The translations under genes were made by a program, and so were the position numbers. The notes under the pieces were generated by a model. The model searched no databases and had not been told where the DNA came from. It was given only the letters and a program-made list of their open reading frames with translations. This document shows positions 16,740 through 26,138 of a stretch of DNA of 64,000 bases, piece by piece. Every line of letters begins with the position of its first letter. Within the stretch, counting starts at the first letter, position 1. Source of the stretch: Antarcticibacterium flavum (GTDB taxonomy: Bacteria; Bacteroidota; Bacteroidia; Flavobacteriales; Flavobacteriaceae); NCBI RefSeq assembly GCF_006159205.1, contig NZ_CP040812.1, positions 2,728,001-2,792,000 of the forward strand. The letters run 5' to 3'.

Positions 16740-17771
16740 TTATTCCTCCCGGTTAATCCGTTTTATATATAGCTCCTGCACAAGGATTATGACCATTAAA
16801 ACCAAAGGTGTGGCAAGGATCACTCCCCATATCCCGCTAAGGGCCCCAATAAGTAATTGTGAAATGATGATAAGAGCAGGAGGGATCTTTATGAGTTTCT
16901 TCTGAGCCTGCGGATTAATAATACTGCTTTCCAAAAGCTGGATTGCTATATACATAATGGCGATGATCAAAGCAGTAGTAGGATTTACTGCAAGGCCTAC
17001 AAGTACAGCCGGGATCATTGCAGCCAAAGGTCCAAAATTGGGTACAAAATTAAGAAGGCCTGCGAGCAATGCCAGGGTGAGCCACATTGGAATTCCAATG
17101 ATGACAAGGCCAATAGCGGTGAGGATAAAAACTGCAAACATGGCGATAAATTTTCCTGCAAGCCATTTTTTAAGACCCGTTGCAAGTCTTTTTTGTACTG
17201 CCTCAGCCTTAGGCCTTCCCCGGGGTGGTACCAATTGAGTGATGCCGTTCTTATATAATTGCGGGGATGCGGTAAAAAAGATCCCAATAATAAGGATGAT
17301 ATAAAAATCTCCAAGGAAACCAAAGGTCGTGGCAAAGAACCGGGAAATATATGTGGTCATTTCCCCCGAATTTCTAACCTCCTCAATTTTCTCTACCAAT
17401 TCCTGCCCCACAGCAGTTTGCCTTAAAGATGCCTCTACATCTTCGGCAATGGCCGGCAATGTTTCCTCCAGTTGAGCAGCCTGGGAGCCAACCGTGGCAC
17501 CAATAAGCCAAAACAAACCAATGACCAGCAAAAAACTGCCTACAGTGGAAATGCTCAATGTGATCCAGGAGGGCCAGCCTGTTTTTTTTCTTATAAAATG
17601 GCTTATCCCTCTAAAATATGAAGCGATGAGGATACCTGCAAAAATGAGAATAAGCACATTAAAGGTAGCCTCAAATAGCAGAAGTAAAATAACTATTAAA
17701 GCAGTAATTCCTCCAACGATCCAAACTTTTTGAACAAACGTATATTCTCTGTCTACTGGTTTTTCCGGCAT
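16740..17771 (-). CDS. AI-2E family transporter (PerM/YdiK-like permease)
   Basis: About eight membrane segments in the family layout: two near the N-terminus (VWIVGGITALIVILLLLFEATF, VLILIFAGILIASYF), a soluble amphipathic middle (about residues 95-150, QAAQLEETLPAIAEDVEAS) and the C-terminal block with the conserved LLNFVPNFGPLAAMIPAVLVG and IINPQAQKK segments (PF01594). Family members export autoinducer-2 or act as Na+/H+ antiporters; which applies here is unknown. Length 343, normal. Likely transcribed alone. Confidence 0.88.
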   Translation of the reverse strand: MPEKPVDREYTFVQKVWIVGGITALIVILLLLFEATFNVLILIFAGILIASYFRGISHFIRKKTGWPSWITLSISTVGSFLLVIGLFWLIGATVGSQAAQLEETLPAIAEDVEASLRQTAVGQELVEKIEEVRNSGEMTTYISRFFATTFGFLGDFYIILIIGIFFTASPQLYKNGITQLVPPRGRPKAEAVQKRLATGLKKWLAGKFIAMFAVFILTAIGLVIIGIPMWLTLALLAGLLNFVPNFGPLAAMIPAVLVGLAVNPTTALIIAIMYIAIQLLESSIINPQAQKKLIKIPPALIIISQLLIGALSGIWGVILATPLVLMVIILVQELYIKRINREE

Positions 17772-17839
17772 AGGTGATTGGTTAGGAAGCTTAAGTTACT
17801 AAAGTTTTTACCCGGAGTTTCTTAAGGAGGTGATAAAAA

Positions 17840-17940
17840 AAGACCCGCTGCGCTGTTAGGATCAAGAGTCAGGACCGCTGCGCTGCAAGACTTTTTTGTT
17901 GTCAGTTGTCAGTTATCGGTTGTCAGTTGTAGTTAAAAAA
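17840..17940. repeat. Degenerate short tandem repeats before the IS110-like gene
   Basis: Two CCGCTGCGCTG words spaced by AGAGTCAGGA, then TTGTCAGTTGTCAGTTATCG and more GTTGTCAG units. The same word families recur at 19520-19570, 26410-26475 and 51556-51598. Confidence 0.6.
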
Positions 17941-17952
17941 GTGGAGAGGTCC

Positions 17953-17960
17953 TATGTTTG
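17953..17960 (+). promoter_or_regulatory. Possible -7 element for the IS110-like transposase
   Basis: TATGTTTG fits TAnnTTTG, 70 bases before the transposase start codon. Confidence 0.35.
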
Positions 17961-18030
17961 TATAAAAAAGCACAAGTTTCAGAAAAGTAGAGTAATTTAA
18001 AAGTGATAACTAACTCTAAAACTGAAACTT

Positions 18031-19098
18031 ATGCAAAAGCAAGTTACAAAATTAGACTATACGGGCAAAGATATTTTTGTGGGCATTGACACTCATAAAA
18101 AGAGCTGGAATATTACGACAATGATGGGGCTATTTTCCAAAACCTTTAATGCACCTGCAAGTCCAGAGACTCTCCGGCATTATTTGGACAAGAAATTTCC
18201 CGGAGGAAACTATTTTAGTGCCTATGAAGCTGGATTTGCTGGATTTTGGCCTCATTATCAACTTCTTAAATTAGGGATTAATTCTATTGTGGTCAATGCA
18301 GCTGATATCCCTACGACCATTAAAGAGAAGGTTCAGAAGACAGATGTAAGGGACAGTAGAAAAATTGCAAAATCCTTGCAGAATAGAGATCTTACTCCCA
18401 TCTATGTTCCCTCCCAGGAGTGTTTAGATGACAGAAGTCTCTGCAGGTATAGAAATACTGTTGTAAAGGAATTATCCAGAACAAAAAACAGAATAAGATC
18501 GTTTATCAATTTAAATGGCCTCAAAGTACCAGAAGATATCCCAGAAGGGAGGTGGCCGAAAAGATTGATAAATTGGTTAAAAGAAATTGACTTGAGTTTG
18601 TCTCTACGGCTAACTTTAAATGGATTGCTGGAGGATTATGAGCGACTAGCTGAGAAAAAAAAATGCATTACAAAACAAATAACTGAACTCTCCAGAACCA
18701 GCAGATATGAACAAGATGTGAAACTGCTTCGGAGTGTACCAGGAATCGGACTGGTAATAGCTATGGCCTTTTTAACTGAATTAGAGAATATGAATCGGTT
18801 TAAAACTTTTGATCAACTTTGCAGTTTTATAGGCTTTGTTCCTTCCACAAAATCCTCTGGAGAAAAAGAAAGTGTTGGCGAAATTACCTCACGAGCTCAG
18901 GTTATTTTAAGACCACTTTTAATAGAGGCTTCCTAGATAGCGGTTCAAAAGGATCCTGCATTAGCTTGCAGATATGCCGAATTATGTCACAAAGGTCTAA
19001 TGCCAAATAAAGCAATCATTAGAATTGCAAAAAAGCTATTAAGAAGAATACGATTTGTTCTAAAGAACAAAGAACTATATAAATTAGAAGTTGTATAA
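18031..19098 (+). pseudogene. IS110-family transposase interrupted by an amber codon
   Basis: The frame starts at the ATG at 18031 with a RuvC-like domain (IFVGIDTHKKSW, AYEAGFAGFW, VQKTDVRDSRKIAK: the DEDD set) and a Tnp_20 part (LLRSVPGIGLVIAMAFLTELEN, FIGFVPSTKSSGEKE). A TAG at 18934-18936 stops it after 301 residues. Past this codon the same frame continues for 53 residues (IAVQKDPALACRYAELCHKG and on) to TAA at 19096-19098, a normal IS110 C-terminus; the site is a Trp (TGG) in the usual EAAWVAV motif. One substitution therefore explains the break. The element is a different subgroup from the one at 5897. Ends cannot be placed. Confidence 0.85.
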
Positions 19099-19978
19099 TC
19101 TCTATAAAATTTCAATCCAATGAGACCGTTCACTTTCCACTGCAGCGATTTTGCGACTGTTATCGGAGAGACTACGGCTCATTATTCTTTAATGCTGAAC
19201 AAGACACTGCAGCGATAAATCGACTGCTCATAGAAGGCTGTTTTATAGAATTACAACATCCGGGCACCCCAGGTAAGCTATGAAGACCGTGAGTTTTCTT
19301 AGCCATACCCGACATTGAATAATTGTAAAACCCCTTAACAAGAAGGGGCTCTACTTTTTTCATCGTCATAAACCCTATTGCTGTTGAGTTGCTCTCCAGC
19401 AGAGCTCAATTCCTCTTCGGATTTATGACTTAAATTTATGAAATTTTTAGCTTCTGGAACTTGGTTTACAACATAGAAGTGGAAATTGGAGAGTGGATAG
19501 TTAGGGCGTGTTAAAGAAGGTCCGCTGCGATGCTGGAGTCCAGAATCTGGACCGCTTCGTTGCAGGACTTTTCCACCCTTCTTGTCATTCTTAAGAGCGC
19601 TTTTTCGAGCGATGAAGGATCTCTGGCGGGGAATGGGCATTGTGATTTACATTATTTTTATGCGCATGGAGAAGCTAGTTCGCGGGTTTTTGAGGTTGAA
19701 GGGCAACTCCTTCACTTTTGGCTACTAACCCTTCCCACTGCACCGGGGATTGGGATTCTTCACTGCGCTCAGAATGACAAGAGTGGGCTATCGCGATAAA
19801 GAAAAAAGAAGGAATTATCCTTTTTCGAAAAACCCTTCTCTTCTCTCTTCTCTCTATTCTTTTTTCCTCTTGTACCTAAGTCTTGTCTCCTGTTTGTTGT
19901 TTCTTGTCTCTTGATTCTTGCCTCTTGGTTCATTTGTCCAGCCTCCAGACTCTAGCCTCCATCCTCCAGCCTCTCCTT
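19099..19978. other. Gene-free 880-base region with repeat debris
   Basis: No credible gene is seen on either strand. The first 250 bases may still belong to the IS110-like element, whose noncoding end is downstream in some subgroups. Next come the CCGCTGCGATG/GGAGTCCAGAATCTGGAC words (about 19520-19560), a GATTCTTCACTGCGCTCAGA repeat word (about 19754) and pyrimidine-rich word repeats such as CTTGTCTCTTGATTCTTG and CCAGCCTCCAGACTCTAG (19860-19975). Confidence 0.6.
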
Positions 19979-22804
19979 TTAATGTGCCTCCAGCCAGTTC
20001 TCGCCTACACCCAGTTCTACATCCAGGGGAACATCCATTTTAAAGGCATTCTCCATTTCGCTCTTGATCATTTTCTGAACTTTTTCAAGTTCATCTTTGT
20101 GGGCATCGAACACAAGTTCATCATGCACCTGCAGGAGCATTTTGGTTTTGTAGTTGCCTTCTTTGAGTTTGCGATGAATGTTGATCATCGCGATCTTGAT
20201 AATATCTGCCGCACTTCCCTGGATAGGAGCATTTACCGCATTTCTTTCTGCAGCACCACGGACTACCGCGTTCTGGGAGTTAATGTCTTTTAAATAGCGT
20301 CTTCTTCCGAGGACAGTTTGCACATAGCCATGCTCCCGGGCATAATCAATTTGTTCACTTATATAATCCCGAAGTTGAGGGTAGGTAGTATAATAAGTGT
20401 CAATAAGTTCTTTAGCTTCAGACCTGGAAAGATTGGTCTGGTTGCTCAATCCAAAGGCCGAAACCCCGTAAATGATCCCGAAGTTCACGGTTTTCGCATT
20501 GCTTCGCTGCTCCCTGGTAACCTCATCAATAGGAACATTAAAAACTTTTGCGGCAGTAGAGGCGTGAATATCCTCCCCGCTTTGGAAGGCTTTGATCATA
20601 TTCTCCTCCTTGCTAAGGGCTGCTATAATGCGTAGCTCTATCTGCGAATAATCTGCCGCCAGAAGCACGTAATTCTCATCCCTGGGAACAAAAGCCTTTC
20701 TTACTTCGCGTCCTCTTTCAGTTCTTATAGGTATATTCTGAAGGTTGGGATTATTGGAGCTTAATCTCCCTGTTGCTGCCACGGTTTGCATATAATCTGT
20801 ATGCACCCTGCCTGTGGTTTTTTCTACCTGGGTAGGAAGTGCATCTATATAGGTGTTCTTCAGTTTTACAAGTCCGCGGTAATCGAGAACGCACCTCACT
20901 ATTTCGTGCTCATTCGCCAGGACTGAAAGTACATCCTCACCCGTTGAATATTGCCCTGTCTTGGTCTTCTTCGGTTTTTTTACAAGCTGAAGTTTTTCAA
21001 AAAGAATGATCCCCAGTTGTTTTGGAGAACCTATATTGAATTCCTCTCCGGCTTCCTTATAGATATTCTCTTCAAGTTCTTTGATGTCATTTTCCAGTGC
21101 TGCTGAAAGTGATTGCAGGAATTTTTCATCCAGCCGTATCCCTTCCAGTTCCATATCTGCCAGCACCTGTACCAGCGGAATTTCTATTTCTTTGAAAAGT
21201 TTCTCTGTATTAGCTTCTTTAAGTTCGGGTTCAAAATGTTTTTTTAGCTGAAGGGTGATATCTGCATCTTCCACAGCATATTCGGTTTGTTGTTCCAGCG
21301 GAACGTCCCGCATATTGCCCTGATTCTTCCCTTTTTTGCCGATAAGCTCGGTTATTGGTTGTGGGGAATAATTAAGGTATGTCTCCGCCAGCACGTCCAT
21401 ATTATGGCGCATATCTGGATTTATCAGGTAGTGCGCGATCATTGTGTCAAATAAAGGGCCTTTCAGTTCTACCCCATATTTCGCTAATACCTTGATGTCA
21501 TATTTTAAATTCTGGCCCACCTTTTCAACATCTTCAGCTTCAAAGAATGGTTTCAGTTCAGCAATTAATTTTCCGGCTTCCTTTTCATCTTCAGGAAAGG
21601 GGATATAAAATCCCTTCCCTGCTTCCCAGGAAAATGCGATCCCAACCAGCTGTGCCTCGAGCGGATTCAAACTGGTAGTTTCAGTATCAAAACATACGCT
21701 TTTCTGTTTCTTTAAATTCTGAAGAAAAAGGCTCATAGCCATTCCCGGCGCCACACTTTGATAAACGTGAGAGGTGTCTTTTAAAGTTTTACGGCCGGAG
21801 GTAACTTCTATTTTTTCAGCATCCCCGCCAAAAAGTGAGAATTGACCGGCACCTGCGGTAGAGGCCTGTGCCTTTGCAGTGGCTGTACCGGTAACCTGCG
21901 TTGGCGTGGAAGTGTCCTCGCCAGACCAGAGTTTGATAAATTGATCCCTTAATCTACGGAACTCCAGCTCCTCGAAGATCTCCTGTACCTTTTCTGCATC
22001 GGGTTGTGAAAGTTCAAAATCCTTTGCATCGAATTTTACATCGCAGTCACACTTTATGGTTGCCAGCTTCTTGGACATAAGGCCCTGCTCTGCATGCTCC
22101 TCCACTTTTTCCCGCATTTTACCTTTCAGCTTATCTGTATTAGCGAGCAGGTTTTCCATGCTTCCAAATTCCTTGAGAAACTTCATTGCGGTTTTTTCTC
22201 CTACTCCCGGTAAGCCGGGAATATTATCTGATGCGTCCCCCATCATCCCAAGGAAGTCAATGACCTGGTCGGGGCTTTCTACCCCGAATTTTTTCTTTAC
22301 TTCCGGAATTCCTAAAATTTCAATCCCATTCCCCATTCTCGCGGGACGGTACATAAATATATTTTCAGAGACCAGCTGGGCAAAATCCTTGTCCGGGGTA
22401 ACCATGAATACTTTATAATCTTCTTTTTCTGCCTGTTTTGCAAGGGTCCCAATCACATCATCTGCCTCACAGCCCGGAAGAACTACTACCGGAATGTGCA
22501 TAGCTTTAAGAATATCCTGAATATACGGGATTGCCTGTAAGATTGGTTCCGGGGTGGCATCACGGTTAGCCTTGTATTCGCTGAACATTTCTGTGCGCTC
22601 CGTACTCCCGTCCTTATCAAAACAAACAGCAAGATGATCCGGCTTTTCCCTTCGAATCACATCAAAAAGGGAGTTGGTAAACCCCATGATTGCCGAGGTG
22701 TCCAGGCCTTTGGAGTTGATCCTGGGATTTTTTATAAAGGCATAATAGCCTCTAAAGATCAATGCGTATGCGTCCAGAAGGAATAAGCGTTTTTGTTCAG
22801 CCAT
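19979..22804 (-). CDS. polA: DNA polymerase I
   Basis: The protein has the three Pol I parts. The 5' nuclease (about 1-290) shows LFLLDAYALIFRGYYAF and the Asp-rich PGCEADDVIGTLA. The 3'-5' exonuclease (about 330-530) keeps the DTETTS motif, so proofreading is probably active. The polymerase has motif A DYSQIELRI, motif B RSNAKTVNFGIIYG and motif C VHDELV. The start is set at the ATG at 22804 (MAEQKRLFLLD); the frame is open to another ATG at 22825, which only adds MHFKKLQ. Length 941 residues. It fills gaps in DNA repair and replaces Okazaki primers. Confidence 0.96.
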   Translation of the reverse strand: MAEQKRLFLLDAYALIFRGYYAFIKNPRINSKGLDTSAIMGFTNSLFDVIRREKPDHLAVCFDKDGSTERTEMFSEYKANRDATPEPILQAIPYIQDILKAMHIPVVVLPGCEADDVIGTLAKQAEKEDYKVFMVTPDKDFAQLVSENIFMYRPARMGNGIEILGIPEVKKKFGVESPDQVIDFLGMMGDASDNIPGLPGVGEKTAMKFLKEFGSMENLLANTDKLKGKMREKVEEHAEQGLMSKKLATIKCDCDVKFDAKDFELSQPDAEKVQEIFEELEFRRLRDQFIKLWSGEDTSTPTQVTGTATAKAQASTAGAGQFSLFGGDAEKIEVTSGRKTLKDTSHVYQSVAPGMAMSLFLQNLKKQKSVCFDTETTSLNPLEAQLVGIAFSWEAGKGFYIPFPEDEKEAGKLIAELKPFFEAEDVEKVGQNLKYDIKVLAKYGVELKGPLFDTMIAHYLINPDMRHNMDVLAETYLNYSPQPITELIGKKGKNQGNMRDVPLEQQTEYAVEDADITLQLKKHFEPELKEANTEKLFKEIEIPLVQVLADMELEGIRLDEKFLQSLSAALENDIKELEENIYKEAGEEFNIGSPKQLGIILFEKLQLVKKPKKTKTGQYSTGEDVLSVLANEHEIVRCVLDYRGLVKLKNTYIDALPTQVEKTTGRVHTDYMQTVAATGRLSSNNPNLQNIPIRTERGREVRKAFVPRDENYVLLAADYSQIELRIIAALSKEENMIKAFQSGEDIHASTAAKVFNVPIDEVTREQRSNAKTVNFGIIYGVSAFGLSNQTNLSRSEAKELIDTYYTTYPQLRDYISEQIDYAREHGYVQTVLGRRRYLKDINSQNAVVRGAAERNAVNAPIQGSAADIIKIAMINIHRKLKEGNYKTKMLLQVHDELVFDAHKDELEKVQKMIKSEMENAFKMDVPLDVELGVGENWLEAH

Positions 22805-22879
22805 TTGAAGTTTCTTAAAGTGCATAAAACTACGAAACTTATAGCTGTGTTTAAAATGGATTTTTGCAGATATGGGACA

Positions 22880-22945
22880 TTAGTATTGAGATATGAGTAT
22901 TGAGTATTGAGTTTTGAGTTTTGAATATTGAGATGTGAGAGATAG
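22880..22945. repeat. Short word repeats upstream of polA
   Basis: Repeated TATTGAG and TTTTGAG words (ATGAGTATTGAGTATTGAGT and so on). The complement of this word, ACTCAATACT, forms another patch at 63322-63358. Confidence 0.6.
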
Positions 22946-23073
22946 CCAGACCAGAGTTCTCCAGTCTGCGGTTTCCTCTCTGCTCCCTGTTCTTTATTCT
23001 CTGGGGATCAATATTTTTCAAACAGAAAAATTTCTTTCTTCAAATAAAAATTTTAACTTTAATCAAAGAATAT

Positions 23074-23307
23074 ATGAAAATTAGGACAAGGAATAAGTCA
23101 AATTGGTATGACAGCAGGAGTCTTGTTGAGATTTTGTTGTTTATGCTGCCTCCCCTGGGCCTTTATGCTTTGTACAGGAACAATAGCATAAGATCTCAAA
23201 ATATCAGGATCCTCTACGCCACAATAGGAATTCTTACAGGGGTTTTCATGCTAATGATCCTTTTTAATAATTTCAGTAAGCTTTCTACGCCTTTTCTTTC
23301 TTATTAA
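23074..23307 (+). CDS. Small hypothetical membrane protein
   Basis: 77 residues: a basic N-terminus (MKIRTRNKSNW), a hydrophobic segment (LVEILLFMLPPLGLYALY), then RNNSIRSQNIR and a second helix (LYATIGILTGVFMLMILF). Two-helix hairpin topology is likely. No family recognised. It lies alone between polA and a convergent gene. The composition and the helix pattern argue for a real gene, but nothing else supports it. Confidence 0.5.
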   Translation: MKIRTRNKSNWYDSRSLVEILLFMLPPLGLYALYRNNSIRSQNIRILYATIGILTGVFMLMILFNNFSKLSTPFLSY

Positions 23308-23335
23308 AACCGTCTCATTACTCAATTCTCACTAC

Positions 23336-24334
23336 TCAATTCTCCATAAAATATCCGCTCTCCACATTCTCATTTTTACCCTGCTGATATTTTACATAGG
23401 AAAACCCTTTCTGAATACAATAAGATCCAATTTCTCCTTTTTTGTTCAGCGTGATAAAAGCTGCCTGGAATTCCCTGTAATTAGGATTGCGGGCAATGAT
23501 CCTTTTTATAGCTTCCTCACAGGCTTCCTGGGGAGATTTTCCCTGTCGCATAAGTTCGACAATAAGGAAACTACCCACACTTTTCATAATGGCCTCTCCC
23601 ATACCCGTGGCAACGGCACCTCCAACTTCATTATCCAGAAATAAACCCGAACCTATAATTGGCGAATCACCCACCCGGCCGTTCATTTTATAGGAAAGTC
23701 CACTACTGGTACAGGCCCCGGCAATATCCCCGTTTTGATCAATACATAACATCCCGATGGTGTCGTGGTTCTCAATATTAATTATAGGCTTGTATTCTTT
23801 CTTTTTCAGCCATTCCTTATAGGCTTTTTCAGATTCCGGAGTGAGCAGGTTTTCCTGTTTAAATCCCTGTTCCCGCGCAAATTGGTCGGCTCCTTCTCCT
23901 GCCAGCATCACGTGCGGGGTTTCTTCCATGACTTTCCTGGCAACAGAAACTGCGTGAGTGTTGTTTTTTAAATAAACTACTGCTCCCGCATCCCCGGTAG
24001 GCGCCATAATGCAGGCATCAAGAGTGACATTGCCATCCCTGTCTGGCGCGCCGCCTTTTCCCACGGTTGTGTTTTTTAGATTGGCTTCTTCTACCATTAC
24101 TCCCTGCTCCACAGCATCCAATGCAGTTGCTCCATTTTCAAGCATTTCGCCGGCCATGATGCTGGCATTTGGGAAGTTCCAGGTGGCGATGGTTATAGGG
24201 AAAGGTTTGCTTACTTTATTCGTCATATTAAGAGTGGTTTTATTTGCAAGGGAATTAAGTGGGAGTATCCCGGCCGACAGGAGGAGCCCACTCCCTGAAA
24301 ACAGGCTTTGCGATATGAATTTTCTTCTTTTCAT
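23336..24334 (-). CDS. N-terminal nucleophile asparaginase / glycosylasparaginase family protein
   Basis: Ntn hydrolase with ATWNFPNASIMAGEMLENGATALDAV at the start of the mature part and the autocleavage site NHDTIGML, whose Thr becomes the N-terminal nucleophile. GRVGDSPIIGSGLFLDNEVGG and ATGMGEAI match the beta-subunit substrate loops of glycosylasparaginase. I place the start at the ATG at 24334: MKRRKFISQSLFSGSGLLLSAG is a signal sequence with a Tat-like RRKFI. The frame is open 38 codons further upstream without homology-like sequence. It likely removes Asn-linked GlcNAc or aspartyl groups outside the cytoplasm. Confidence 0.85.
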   Translation of the reverse strand: MKRRKFISQSLFSGSGLLLSAGILPLNSLANKTTLNMTNKVSKPFPITIATWNFPNASIMAGEMLENGATALDAVEQGVMVEEANLKNTTVGKGGAPDRDGNVTLDACIMAPTGDAGAVVYLKNNTHAVSVARKVMEETPHVMLAGEGADQFAREQGFKQENLLTPESEKAYKEWLKKKEYKPIINIENHDTIGMLCIDQNGDIAGACTSSGLSYKMNGRVGDSPIIGSGLFLDNEVGGAVATGMGEAIMKSVGSFLIVELMRQGKSPQEACEEAIKRIIARNPNYREFQAAFITLNKKGEIGSYCIQKGFSYVKYQQGKNENVESGYFMEN

Positions 24335-24539
24335 TAGAAATGGAGATAAAGGTTTCCGGATACCGTATCCAAGGATACTATCAACCTGACAAATTTTTAA
24401 GCTGGCACAATTCCTGAAGTAAAATCCAATCGACATTACCAGGTGCATTTTACTGCTTTAACAGTCGTTAAATTAGGGATAATTTTAAAGTAATAGATGC
24501 TACAAGCAGTAACTTCGCCAAAAAAAGAAAAAATCGCCA

Positions 24540-25766
24540 ATGCGCTGGATCATATTTATTGTTTTATACCTGCTTCTTAATATCTACGCCTTCCAGGCGG
24601 TTCGAACACTAAGCAAAACCTACTGGGCTATTACGCCTTATATTTTAATCTCACTTGGAATTCTGGCTTTCTTTCTTTATGAATGGAATCAGCCAAATCC
24701 CGATGGAGGCTTTACCGGTGGCAGGGCATATTCTCTTGGCCTGGTGCTCGCCATCATGGCAGCAAACCTAATCCTTACCCTGTTTATGTTTGGAGAAGAT
24801 ATTGTGAGGCTCCTTATGGCCGGGTATAATAAATTGTTCACCACCTCTGGCCAATTTGACCTGCCTTCCCGGAGAAAATTCCTGAGCCAGGTGGCACTGG
24901 GGATTGCTGCCATTCCATTTGCTTCGTTGCTGTATGGTATGTACCAGGGAAAATATAACTACAAGGTGTTGAAATATACACTTCATTTTGATGACCTGCC
25001 AGACGCTTTTGATGGATACAGGATCACGCAAATTAGTGATATACACAGTGGGAGTTTTGATAATAAGGAAAAGATAGAATATGCCATTGATCTCATCAAT
25101 GAGCAGGAAAGCGACAGCGTATTTTTTACCGGTGACCTGGTGAATAACCTTGCTGCCGAGATGACTCCCTGGACCTCGACCTTTTCAAAAATAAAGGCTC
25201 GTGACGGGGTTTACTCTGTTCTTGGAAATCATGATTATGGAGATTATGTGAGCTGGGATAGTGACAGGGAGAAGCTAGCCAATCTGGAAGCTATGAAAGG
25301 GGTTCATTCTCAAATGGGATGGAACCTGTTACTCAATGAACACAAGCTTGTTGAAAAGAATGGAGAAAGAATAGCCTTTGTGGGGGTTGAGAACTGGGGC
25401 GCCGGCGGCTTTAAAAAGAAAGGTGACCTTGACAAAGCAGGGCAGGGACTTACAGATAAAGATTTCAAAGTCCTGCTAAGTCACGACCCTTCATACTGGC
25501 AGGAAAAGATCAAGAATGATCCAAAGAATTATCAATTAACTTTAAGCGGACATACGCATGGGATGCAGTTTGGGATTGAGATCCCGGGCTGGTTCAAGTG
25601 GAGCCCCGTCCAATACCGATATGAAAATTGGGCCGGTATTTACGAGGAATTTGGGAGATATATCAATGTGAACCGCGGCTTTGGTTACCTGGCTTACCCG
25701 GGAAGGGTGGGTATTTGGCCGGAAATTAGTGTGATCGAATTACGAAAAGGCCCAAAGCCCGCATAA
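24540..25766 (+). CDS. Membrane-anchored metallophosphoesterase
   Basis: Three to four N-terminal membrane helices (IIFIVLYLLLNIYAF, ITPYILISLGILAFFLY, SLGLVLAIMAANLILTLFMF, a fourth near residue 120) precede a calcineurin-like domain. Its metal motifs are ISDIHSG, FTGDLVN, LGNHDYG, LSHDPSYW and SGHTHGMQFG, in family order (YaeI-like). YaeI relatives hydrolyse UDP-diacylglucosamine or other phosphoesters at the membrane. The domain should face the periplasm or the cytoplasm depending on helix number, which I cannot fix. Length 408. Confidence 0.88.
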   Translation: MRWIIFIVLYLLLNIYAFQAVRTLSKTYWAITPYILISLGILAFFLYEWNQPNPDGGFTGGRAYSLGLVLAIMAANLILTLFMFGEDIVRLLMAGYNKLFTTSGQFDLPSRRKFLSQVALGIAAIPFASLLYGMYQGKYNYKVLKYTLHFDDLPDAFDGYRITQISDIHSGSFDNKEKIEYAIDLINEQESDSVFFTGDLVNNLAAEMTPWTSTFSKIKARDGVYSVLGNHDYGDYVSWDSDREKLANLEAMKGVHSQMGWNLLLNEHKLVEKNGERIAFVGVENWGAGGFKKKGDLDKAGQGLTDKDFKVLLSHDPSYWQEKIKNDPKNYQLTLSGHTHGMQFGIEIPGWFKWSPVQYRYENWAGIYEEFGRYINVNRGFGYLAYPGRVGIWPEISVIELRKGPKPA

Positions 25767-25841
25767 TTCAAAGAAATTACTATCTTTGATATACATATAT
25801 TTAGTGGTATAAAAATCTAATCTAAATTTAGCTTTTAGCAT

Positions 25842-26138
25842 ATGTCAAAATTTGGGGAATTAATTGATCTTAACATTCCGGTGTTGTTGGATTTTTATAC
25901 CGAATGGAATGAGGCTTCCAATGCTATGCATCCTGTGTTAAGGGATGTTGCAGCTGCCCTTGGCGATAAAGCAAAGGTCATCAAGATCGACGTGGATAAA
26001 AACACTCAGCTGGCAGAAGCCCTGCGCGTAAAAGGGCTTCCAACCCTTATGATCTACAAGGATGGGGAAATGAAATGGAGGCAAAGTGGGGAACAGGATG
26101 CCAATACCCTCATAGGTTTGCTCAAGGAATACACCTAG
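25842..26138 (+). CDS. Thioredoxin-fold protein lacking all cysteines
   Basis: 98 residues with the thioredoxin pattern: VLLDFYTEWNEASNAMHPVL, VIKIDVDKNTQLAEALRVKGLPTLMIYKDG and a final helix. The cis-proline is kept (GLPTLM). The redox site that should read WCGPC is WNEAS, and the protein has no Cys anywhere, so it cannot act as a dithiol oxidoreductase. A binding or chaperone role is more likely. Its stop codon overlaps the stop of the convergent deacetylase gene by a few bases. Confidence 0.85.
   Translation: MSKFGELIDLNIPVLLDFYTEWNEASNAMHPVLRDVAAALGDKAKVIKIDVDKNTQLAEALRVKGLPTLMIYKDGEMKWRQSGEQDANTLIGLLKEYT

Noticed and set aside
16639..16905. Small plus-strand gene after susD
   Set aside because: Lies past a strong terminator and mostly opposite the AI-2E permease gene.
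19172..19799. Small genes in the gap between the IS110-like gene and polA
   Set aside because: The frames are translations of repeat words found elsewhere in the window and have no recognisable features.
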